From assembly GCA_945870205.1 (NCBI GenBank), contig CAMBRI010000011.1, forward strand, positions 1-41,187: DNA of 41,187 nucleotides, read 5' to 3'. Source of the DNA: Sulfuritalea hydrogenivorans sk43H (GTDB lineage: Bacteria > Pseudomonadota > Gammaproteobacteria > Burkholderiales > Rhodocyclaceae). Shown here piece after piece: positions 24,120-30,997 of this stretch. The notes beneath the pieces are model-generated. The model did no database searches and had not been told where the DNA came from. It worked only from the letters and a program-made list of their open reading frames with translations. Every line of letters starts with the position of its first letter. Position 1 is the first letter of the stretch. A program made the translations under genes and the position numbers.

Positions 24120-25985
24120 TCAGAAGTTGTACGAAACGTAGCCACCGACGAAATCCCTATCCTTCAGCACTTGATGATACTCGGACTTGCCGCCCCAGAA
24201 AGTGGTGTAGTTGACGCCGGTTTGCCACTTCGCCGGGTTCTGCACGAAGTTGACATAGAAGTTCGCCGATTTCGCGCCCTCCTGCCAGAATGCCACCAGA
24301 TTGGGTGTTTCGCCCTTCAGGGCGCCCATCATGAAGATGCCGGGAATCACCTGCCAGCCATTGATCAGCGTGCTGTCGTAGACCAGGCTGAAATCGAACA
24401 TGTAGCCGAATGAATCTTTGGTGCCGGTGCCCTTGACCGTGTTTTTTGCACCATTGGCCGGCCAGCTATAGAGGCCACCCGCTATGACTTGATCAACCGT
24501 GACCGGCCCGCCAGTACCGTTAATCGTCCGGGTGTAGATCTTGTTCGGATCGGCCTCCGGATAGCGCGTCCACACGAACTCGCCGAGAAAGGTTCCCGTC
24601 TGCGCGCCGACCGCATCGAGGAACCAGCCGTGATCGCCGGGCGTCAGCGACAGGATGCCAGTCAAATGGGTCTGGTACTTCTTCATGTCGATCCAGCCGT
24701 CACAGTTATATGCGCCGGCTCCGGTGGCTCCTGGCGTAAAACTCTGCGCCGTCCCGCCAGTTCCTGTCGCTGTGCATGCCGAAAGCGACACGGCATCCTT
24801 CGGCCGATACGAAATCTCGGCGCCAACAGCCCAGTTTCCGATCGATGTATTGAGGCTCGCACCATACATCTTTCGGTTTTCTAGAAAAACGTTCTGCACA
24901 GAACCACCCGCCGCGGCGCCGGTATCAATCCACCAACGGCCATTTGGCGTCTTGTCGTGGTAATTCATGTAGTAGAAGCCAAGATTCAGATCGGAATCTG
25001 CCGGCGTCCAGCGAAATGAGAGTCCGTATTGCCCGGAGTTCTTAGGCGTCAGATCGGTGGTCTGAGGAAGCGCAAATGCGTTCCCAGACACCCCGACACC
25101 GACGCCCGCAAACCCTGGGGGACCATTGGCGGTCAGCTGGGCCTCCGCAGCCGCCAAAGTGAGACCGTTCATGCGTGCATAGGTCGCCGCGTCTATACCA
25201 TTCAGCCGGCCACTTGTATCAAGATACAGCTGCTTGTGCGATCCCTTGCCGGCAAAATCGGCAACCGACCAGTAGCTGCCAACCGCGGGCAATTTGCTCC
25301 GGTTCCAGCTGGTCTGGTAATAGCCCTCGACGTTCATCCCCTTGCCGATACCGGTGGCCAGGCTGATGATGGGCGCCGGCAGGAACACTTCCTTCAACTG
25401 CATGCCCGGGCTGGACAGTCGGTTGATGTCCATGGCATTGGTGGAATTGATGCCACCGGGGGCAAACAGGCTTTCGCCCCAGCTCACCACCTGGTTGCCG
25501 ACCCGCACCCGCGCGCGCTGATCGCCGATATTGAATTCCCTGCTGATCCAGAGATCCATCAGGTTTACATCCGAAGTCATCTGCTGTTTCGCATCCCCCA
25601 GCAGTTCGGTGCGGCGCGTCTTGTCGGCAGCGAAGTCATGCATCCAGTTCGCCCGCGCCATGACGGTTATCTGGGACGGCAGCTTGAGCAGCAGTTCGTG
25701 ATTGCCCTTGAGATAGGTCGTAAAAAAATCGCCCTTGTTGTAGTTCATGTTGCCGTCGTCGCCATTTGACCAGACGGCGAAATCGGCGCTGGCGCCGCAC
25801 GGCCCGGTGACATCGCCCACCAGGGAGCAACTCTGGTTCTTCAGGCGCTTGCCGAAGCCGAAGGTGACGGTCGAATCGAATGAACCCTTGACCGATTCAC
25901 CCTCGAAGGTGAAGGCCTGAGCACCCAGTGAATACAGTCCTGCCAAAAACATCGCGGATGCGAGTCGTGTTGTCCTTGCTTTCAT
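24120..25985 (-). CDS. DUF1302 outer-membrane protein
   Basis: The 621-aa protein has a Sec signal peptide (about residues 1-23, ending GAQA). It starts maturely with FTFEGESVKGSFDSTVTFGFGKR, the DUF1302 opening, and ends FVGGYVSYNF with a terminal aromatic, as for a beta-barrel. Several regions are rich in alternating hydrophobic strands. A small segment with Cys pairs (about 445-470) is probably a surface loop. GGGGAG precedes the ATG at 25985; a longer frame to 26195 would overlap DUF1329 and is rejected. It probably forms the outer-membrane channel or receptor of the DUF1302/DUF1329/MMPL system, for hydrophobic substrates. Confidence 0.9.
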   Translation of the reverse strand: MKARTTRLASAMFLAGLYSLGAQAFTFEGESVKGSFDSTVTFGFGKRLKNQSCSLVGDVTGPCGASADFAVWSNGDDGNMNYNKGDFFTTYLKGNHELLLKLPSQITVMARANWMHDFAADKTRRTELLGDAKQQMTSDVNLMDLWISREFNIGDQRARVRVGNQVVSWGESLFAPGGINSTNAMDINRLSSPGMQLKEVFLPAPIISLATGIGKGMNVEGYYQTSWNRSKLPAVGSYWSVADFAGKGSHKQLYLDTSGRLNGIDAATYARMNGLTLAAAEAQLTANGPPGFAGVGVGVSGNAFALPQTTDLTPKNSGQYGLSFRWTPADSDLNLGFYYMNYHDKTPNGRWWIDTGAAAGGSVQNVFLENRKMYGASLNTSIGNWAVGAEISYRPKDAVSLSACTATGTGGTAQSFTPGATGAGAYNCDGWIDMKKYQTHLTGILSLTPGDHGWFLDAVGAQTGTFLGEFVWTRYPEADPNKIYTRTINGTGGPVTVDQVIAGGLYSWPANGAKNTVKGTGTKDSFGYMFDFSLVYDSTLINGWQVIPGIFMMGALKGETPNLVAFWQEGAKSANFYVNFVQNPAKWQTGVNYTTFWGGKSEYHQVLKDRDFVGGYVSYNF

Positions 25986-26007
25986 GTTCTTTTTCTCCCC
26001 AAAAGAA

Positions 26008-27393
26008 TCAACGCTCGCTGATGGCGCGCAGGTTTTCAGCCGAATAGAACTCTTTCCTGAATTTCGCGTCTTTCGACTCGACCACCCAGCGCATATCGGT
26101 TCCTGCGCCCAGCGGACTCTGATCAAAAACAAAGCGCCCACCTTCCAGCATGTTGTATTGGACGAAGGCCGGGTTGTCGCAGCTGGAAGTTTCATAAACA
26201 GGGATTACGAAGCTCTCGCGCAGCTTCCACAGCTTGCCGTTGGCGTCGAAATCCTCGGCCACGGAGATCGCCCAGCTGTCCTCGTCCAGATAGAAAGTGC
26301 GCTTCGGCACCACGTGGCGTACACCGGCCTTGACCGTTGCTTCGACCACCCAGACTCGATGCAGTTCGTAGCGCCGCGCTGCGGGATCAATGCCTTCCGG
26401 CTTGACTACGTCGCTGAACTTGGCCTTGGGATCGTAGATTCCAAAGGAGTTGTAGCCGACGTAGATTTCCTTCTTGCCAACCAGTTTCCAGTCGAAGCGA
26501 TCGATGGTGCCGTTGAACATGCGCGGTTCGTCCAGCGTGTACTGGTTTTCGAAACCGATCTGCGGCGCGTCGTAGGAATACGAAGGCATGCGGCGGACGC
26601 GGCGCTGTCCCGGAAAATAGTAGAACGTATCGCTGCCGACCCGGTCGGTGTAGTAGGCGATTGCCAGGGCCTGGCCCGCCAGCGCCACCGGACTTTCATA
26701 AGCGAAATAGGTGTAATACTCGATAGGCGGCAGATCGGCCAGCGAGGCAGAACCCTTGGCGCCCCACGGGAAGAAGTAGGTTTGCGTGGCTCCGGCCTGA
26801 ATCCAGTCGTTGCTGCCCTTGCGCGGTGAGAGGGTGATGAAGTTGCGCGCCCATTCAAAGCCAATGCCGGCGTACTTCATCTTGTAGTTCCACATCGCCT
26901 CGGCCCCGGATTTCGGGATCGGGAATGGAATGCCCGGCATGAAGCCCTCCTTCAGGCTCCAGCCGTCTGCGCCGAGTTTCGCCGCAGTGGCATTCTTCTT
27001 GGTGTTTTGCTCGACGAAGTCCGGATTCGCACAGCTGCGATGCGTCGGGTAGACGTCCATGCGGTAGCCCGGCGTTTGCTTGATCAGTTGCACCTGCCCC
27101 GGAGTCAGCTTGTCGGCATACTTGTCGAGATTGGCAGCGGTGATCGAGTACAGGGGCTTTTCGCCCTTGTCCTTCCATGCGGCAGCACGATTCTGACCAT
27201 GACTCCAGCCGGGGCCCTGCGCCTGGCGGCCCGGCCATGCGGGTATGGAGCCGTCCTTGTTGCCGGCCTTTTCCGCGCCGACGGGTGTCAGGTCCTTGCC
27301 GAGCCGCTCGGCATCCTGGGGCGATGCCGCAAGATTTGCTCCGCAAAGCATCGCGGTCATCGCCATTGCGATCAGTTTCATGCTCTCCCTCAT
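26008..27393 (-). CDS. DUF1329 periplasmic/outer-membrane lipid-carrier-like protein
   Basis: The 461-aa protein has a signal peptide (LIAMAMTAMLCGANLAA) and the DUF1329 blocks: AERLGKDLTPVGAEKAGNKD near the mature N-terminus, AGIGFEWARNFITLSPRKG, GQRRVRRMPSYSYDAPQ, and DEPRMFNGTIDRFDWKLVG. DUF1329 proteins have a LolA/LppX-like half-barrel and are expected to carry hydrophobic molecules between membranes. The ATG at 27393 is preferred, since AGAGGAG lies 8 bases upstream; the ATG at 27399 would be only 2 bases from it. It lies between the cytochrome c and DUF1302 genes with short gaps on both sides, as part of the aau transcription unit. Confidence 0.9.
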   Translation of the reverse strand: MRESMKLIAMAMTAMLCGANLAASPQDAERLGKDLTPVGAEKAGNKDGSIPAWPGRQAQGPGWSHGQNRAAAWKDKGEKPLYSITAANLDKYADKLTPGQVQLIKQTPGYRMDVYPTHRSCANPDFVEQNTKKNATAAKLGADGWSLKEGFMPGIPFPIPKSGAEAMWNYKMKYAGIGFEWARNFITLSPRKGSNDWIQAGATQTYFFPWGAKGSASLADLPPIEYYTYFAYESPVALAGQALAIAYYTDRVGSDTFYYFPGQRRVRRMPSYSYDAPQIGFENQYTLDEPRMFNGTIDRFDWKLVGKKEIYVGYNSFGIYDPKAKFSDVVKPEGIDPAARRYELHRVWVVEATVKAGVRHVVPKRTFYLDEDSWAISVAEDFDANGKLWKLRESFVIPVYETSSCDNPAFVQYNMLEGGRFVFDQSPLGAGTDMRWVVESKDAKFRKEFYSAENLRAISER

Positions 27394-27469
27394 TGCCATT
27401 ACTCCTCTAGGTATGGTTTTTCGTATTAGGTCGCCGCGCCATGCCGCCGCGATTGCCAGCCACCGCTAT

Positions 27470-27937
27470 CTACTGCCCACCGATTTGCGCCAGGACCTGC
27501 TCTCGCAATTTGCGAACCTCTCCCGGCGGCAACGCCTTGCTGCGAACTGCCGCAAACCCTTCCGGCTTCAGTGCTACCTGACTCTCGTTGAATGTGGACA
27601 GCACATAAGAGGCGATGGTCGCCAGCTCATGATCTGAAAGCGTCGCCTGGGAAGGCATGACTCCGGTAAATTTGCCGACACGGGTTTTTATCGTGCCAGC
27701 CATTCCCGAGACCAGGACCTGGGCGATATATGTGCGCCCCAGGTCGACCTCCGCAACTTTCTTCAAGGCTCCAACGAGCGGCGGCGCCAGTCCGGGAATC
27801 CCCTCGCCGTCTGCCTGGTGACAGGCCACGCAGTGCTTGCCGAAGAGTTCGACGCCCGCAGCCTCATTGGTCTGGGCGCAGATCGAGGTGCTGCACAGAG
27901 CCACCGCCATCGCCAGCAAGAGCAGCCGCCTCTTCAT
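27470..27937 (-). CDS. Monohaem cytochrome c of the amine dehydrogenase operon
   Basis: A 155-aa protein with a signal peptide (LLLLAMAVALCSTSICAQ) and one haem motif C36-VA-C39-H40. A conserved PGLAPPLVG follows, then a Met-rich GVMPSQATLSDHELATIASYVL segment supplying the probable sixth ligand (Met in GVMPSQ). Its ATG shares one base with the stop of aauA (TGATG). A monohaem cytochrome gene follows aauBEDA in the known Alcaligenes faecalis cluster. It probably takes electrons from the dehydrogenase, directly or via a blue copper protein such as azurin, to the respiratory chain. No azurin gene is in the window. Confidence 0.92.
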   Translation of the reverse strand: MKRRLLLLAMAVALCSTSICAQTNEAAGVELFGKHCVACHQADGEGIPGLAPPLVGALKKVAEVDLGRTYIAQVLVSGMAGTIKTRVGKFTGVMPSQATLSDHELATIASYVLSTFNESQVALKPEGFAAVRSKALPPGEVRKLREQVLAQIGGQ

Positions 27938-28467
27938 CACCGCGCCCGAGGCGACTCGGCAGTTCCGACCACCGCTGCGACCGTGCAGTGATAACTGTTG
28001 TTGCTGTTGGCCATGCACCAATTGACGTCGTTATGCACGCCCATGCGGTAGCCGGGCCGTTCGCCTTCGTTGCCGTTGCACAGGCAGCGCCCGCAACTGG
28101 TCGCTCCGCAGCAGTCGTTGTAGCTGATCAGGTAGTCCCGACCATCGTTTGGATTGTGGCAAGTGCCGACCCAGGTAACCTTTGAAACCTCGGTTCCCGG
28201 CGGACAGCTCGAAATGGTGCCGCCGCAGCAGGTGCACAGCCAGCCGTCGAGCGCGCAGTAGCGCCAGTATTCGCAGGCGGTATCGTCATTGCGCTTGTCC
28301 TTCGGTGCCGCGTGGGCTTCCCGTGACACGCGATCGAAAGGCAGCACAGGCAGGATCAGGGCCGTGCCGACCAGGAAGCGGCCGATGCGTGTCAGCGCAC
28401 TGCGCCGGGACGTGCTCTGCGCCGCGAGTCGCGTCTTCTGTTCGAAGTAGTTGTCGAACCATTTCAC
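27937..28467 (-). CDS. aauA: Aromatic amine dehydrogenase small (TTQ-bearing) subunit
   Basis: The 176-aa precursor begins at GTG 28467, seven bases after GGAGGAGA. A long Tat-type leader holds SRRSAL near residues 22-27. The mature part has 14 Cys, as expected for the multi-disulphide light chain. The two tryptophans that form tryptophan tryptophylquinone are W99 (KVTWVGTC) and W150 (NDVNWCMAN), and the catalytic Asp is D118 (SYNDCCG). The blocks CCGGT, WVGTCHNP and HNDVNWCMAN are nearer to aromatic amine dehydrogenase than to methylamine dehydrogenase. It deaminates primary amines such as tyramine or phenylethylamine to aldehydes in the periplasm. MauA is the alternative. Confidence 0.93.
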   Translation of the reverse strand: MKWFDNYFEQKTRLAAQSTSRRSALTRIGRFLVGTALILPVLPFDRVSREAHAAPKDKRNDDTACEYWRYCALDGWLCTCCGGTISSCPPGTEVSKVTWVGTCHNPNDGRDYLISYNDCCGATSCGRCLCNGNEGERPGYRMGVHNDVNWCMANSNNSYHCTVAAVVGTAESPRAR

Positions 28468-28504
28468 CTGATGTCTCCTCCGGAGATATGTCCGATGCGC
28501 GCCA

Positions 28505-29098
28505 TTACGCGCGCTGATCGATGAATTCCTGAACCGAGGCGACGCCCAGTTCCTTGGCCGTGAACAAGCTCTCAAGTTGCTCGCGGGAATTGACCAGGCC
28601 CTTGGCGCGAATCCGTCCGTCGTCGCCGACCAGCACCGCGTAGGGCAAGCGGCCGACCTTCAGTGCCATGCCCAGTTCGGCCGACAGCAAATAGGGAAAG
28701 TCGACCAGCTTGGCCTTGCGATAGAAGGCGAGGTGCTCCGCCTGATCGCCGTCGCTCGCCAGAACCACATCGAGCCAGCCACGCTCTGCCTGTTGCACCG
28801 AACGCAGGATAGGTAGCAGCTTCTTGCACACCGGACAGCTTGGCGAGAGAAAGAACAGGAGCTGGCTGCGCGTCCCGCCGGCGGCGCCGACCGTGATCGG
28901 ACTGCCGGTCAGGGATTCGATGTCCAGCCGGGGCGCGGCTGCGCCGACTTTTGGTCCGTTGTCGAGCATCAGCGCTCCCATCGGCGCCACGCGCTCGTAC
29001 AGGATTCCGATCTGGCGCGCCAGGGCCAGCAAGCTGACCAGAAGGGCAAGCACCACCACCCACAGCAAGAGATTCGAGACGACGAGAGCATCGGTCAT
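28505..29098 (-). CDS. aauD: MauD/AauD thiol-disulphide maturation protein
   Basis: The 197-aa protein has an N-terminal membrane anchor (about 8-27: SNLLLWVVVLALLVSLLALA) and a periplasmic thioredoxin-like domain with the redox pair C88-PV-C91 (LSPSCPVCKK). The LPYAVLVGDDGRI block matches the cis-Pro region. MauD homologues are needed for correct disulphide pairing of the many-Cys light chain; without them the subunit is degraded. It follows aauE by one base and precedes aauA by 37 bp, the conserved B-E-D-A order. Confidence 0.94.
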   Translation of the reverse strand: MTDALVVSNLLLWVVVLALLVSLLALARQIGILYERVAPMGALMLDNGPKVGAAAPRLDIESLTGSPITVGAAGGTRSQLLFFLSPSCPVCKKLLPILRSVQQAERGWLDVVLASDGDQAEHLAFYRKAKLVDFPYLLSAELGMALKVGRLPYAVLVGDDGRIRAKGLVNSREQLESLFTAKELGVASVQEFIDQRA

Positions 29099-29099
29099 G

Positions 29100-29666
29100 T
29101 CATTGGCTCCTCAGAGCGGCAAGGCGGGGTTGGGTGGCCAGCAACTGGCTGACCAAGGCATACAGAAACAGCAGGGCCAGGGTGGCTGCGGCGACGGTGA
29201 GGTAGTCAACCCAGACCAGATCTCGCGTCGCCGAGTCGGCTGCAATCCAGGGGATCGCGGTCATCACGACCAGGTTGCGCGCCACCAGGCCCCAGGAAAT
29301 CCTCTGCTCGCCGACCGCACCTGCAAGTCCGCCGCAGCCGCAATCGATATCCGCGTCGCCGCGTGCAAGATTGATCGTTACGGCGGCGGTGACCAGCAGC
29401 AACAGCGCCAGCGCCAGCCACGCCGCCGGCAGGCGCGTGGCTGCAAACAGCAGCATCACCCCAGCCACGCCTTCGACCAGCGGCAACAGCCAGGCCATTA
29501 GGTTCACTAGCGAGGCGGGCAGCAGCCGATAGTTTTCCAGCGTCGCGGCGAATTCCTCGTGCTCCCACAGCTTCTGCCAGGCGCCCGAAATCAGCACCAC
29601 GGACAATGTCGCACCCAAGGCGTGGGACAGCACCGGATCGACGGAGAACGGCAGCGCCAACATCAT
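29100..29666 (-). CDS. aauE: MauE/AauE membrane protein for amine dehydrogenase maturation
   Basis: A 188-aa membrane protein with about five hydrophobic segments and the DIDCGCGG motif of MauE (residues about 107-114), within a DoxX/VKOR-like helical bundle. SGAWQKLWEHEEFAATLENYRLLP is a typical MauE block, split here by the first TM boundary. It works with MauD in oxidising or shuffling light-chain disulphides, probably by passing electrons across the membrane through the CGC cysteines. The ATG overlaps the aauB stop (ATGA at 29663-29666). Confidence 0.94.
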   Translation of the reverse strand: MMLALPFSVDPVLSHALGATLSVVLISGAWQKLWEHEEFAATLENYRLLPASLVNLMAWLLPLVEGVAGVMLLFAATRLPAAWLALALLLLVTAAVTINLARGDADIDCGCGGLAGAVGEQRISWGLVARNLVVMTAIPWIAADSATRDLVWVDYLTVAAATLALLFLYALVSQLLATQPRLAALRSQ

Positions 29667-30829
29667 TGCGTATCCATCAGGGTCGGCGTTTCGCCGAAGG
29701 GGCCGCCGCTGCCGAGGCGCTTCATGCGCCCCTGGTGCGGTGTGGCGCTGAACGCGTTGAGCATCGCCTTGGTGCCGTCGAAGGCCATCAGGCGCGGCGC
29801 GGCGCCCTGCGTCACCGCCATGGTGGTGGTCCCCGGTGCCGGGGTGCGCGCAATGCGCTTGCCGGTGGCGAGGTCGAAGGTCCAGATTTCGTCGGCGGGA
29901 CTCTTGTGGCTGCCTTCGCCGCCTTTCTTGTGCATGCCGACAAACAGGGTTCCGCTCTTTTCATGCAGCGCCATGAGCTGGTAGCCGCCCGGCCGCCAGT
30001 GGCTCTTCTTGCTCGTCGCCGGCACCAATGACCAGGCGGGCGCCGGAACCGCCACATCGCCACCGATGTCGACCGGCTGCACCCGGCCCTTGAATGATGC
30101 GAAGAAGAAGCGGTCGCCAGACTGCTCGCCGGAAATGAACAGCGCATCGTCGTCGGGATCGAAAAATGGCGCGCTTTTCTTGCGTCCCACCGCGTTGCCC
30201 TTCTCGTCGAGTACCACGGTGAGCATGGTTCCGTCGCCGCACAGCGAGGAGAAGCGATCCGACACCGTGGCCGGCGTGTAGATCGCCCAGCAGCCGGGGG
30301 TCGGCACTTCGGTAACGAACTTGCCGGCCTGACGGTCGACCACGCTGACCGAGGTTGCCGGCGTGGCGTTCTGCACGAAGATGAAGCGGCCGTTGGCGGA
30401 GCTGCGAATCAGGCCCTTGTAGGCCAGCGCCAGCGCCCGCTTGCCGGGCAGCGGAATCTCCGCCTTGAGCTTGAGGGTGATGGCGTCATAGACATCGATC
30501 TGATCGAAGCGCTCGCCCCGGTTCAGGCGCGCGTAATAGGTCGTCGATGCGTAGATCTCCGAGCGATCGGGCGAGAGCGCGGTGTGGGCGACGTAGGCCG
30601 TGCCTAGCATTCCCTCCAGCTTGAGGCTTGCGCCGTCGATGATGAGCAGCTTGCCGTCGATGATGTGAGGAAACGCCGCGTCATTGAGATACACCCGGTA
30701 AGGTGTCGCGGGCGGCAAATTCGAGACGGTGATGCGATCCACCGGCAACTCCGGGGTCTTGCCGGCAAGCGCTGCGGCGCAGATGAAAAAACTGCCCAGC
30801 GCAATCGCAACCAACGACCTTGGTGGCAT
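29663..30829 (-). CDS. aauB: Aromatic amine dehydrogenase large subunit
   Basis: A 388-aa protein with a signal peptide (LVAIALGSFFICAAALA) and a seven-bladed-propeller sequence typical of MauB/AauB: VYLNDAAFPHIIDGKLLIID, TYYARLNRGERFDQIDVYDA, a CWAIYTP...FSSLCGDGTM segment carrying the conserved disulphide, HWRPGGYQLMALHEKSGTLF, and DEIWTFDLATGKRIAR. The heavy chain forms an alpha2-beta2 complex with the TTQ subunit and shapes its substrate pocket. GGAGTG lies 6 bases before ATG 30829; a TTG further upstream is rejected. It is the first gene of the operon, preceded by 168 bp of non-coding DNA. Confidence 0.94.
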   Translation of the reverse strand: MPPRSLVAIALGSFFICAAALAGKTPELPVDRITVSNLPPATPYRVYLNDAAFPHIIDGKLLIIDGASLKLEGMLGTAYVAHTALSPDRSEIYASTTYYARLNRGERFDQIDVYDAITLKLKAEIPLPGKRALALAYKGLIRSSANGRFIFVQNATPATSVSVVDRQAGKFVTEVPTPGCWAIYTPATVSDRFSSLCGDGTMLTVVLDEKGNAVGRKKSAPFFDPDDDALFISGEQSGDRFFFASFKGRVQPVDIGGDVAVPAPAWSLVPATSKKSHWRPGGYQLMALHEKSGTLFVGMHKKGGEGSHKSPADEIWTFDLATGKRIARTPAPGTTTMAVTQGAAPRLMAFDGTKAMLNAFSATPHQGRMKRLGSGGPFGETPTLMDTQ

Positions 30830-30997
30830 GGTCACACTCCTCAATTCTGAAATATCGCCCGAACGGCCGGCCGATCCGCGTAGCTTCGTGTTCGGATCGA
30901 TACTAGGTTTTGTATACGGGATACGTTATCCAAATTCGGCAATTATTCGCCCTGCCGTGGGTAGTGCCTTAGGTGCTGCATCGCAACACAAGCCGAG
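30830..30997 (-). promoter_or_regulatory. aau operon promoter region
   Basis: This 168-bp gap separates the upstream molybdoenzyme gene from aauB on the same strand. It contains a 13-bp inverted repeat GGATACGTTATCC (30919-30931) next to a GTATAC palindrome (30912-30917). It is more A/T-rich than the flanking genes. These are candidate operator or promoter elements; no confident -35/-10 pair can be placed. Confidence 0.45.
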
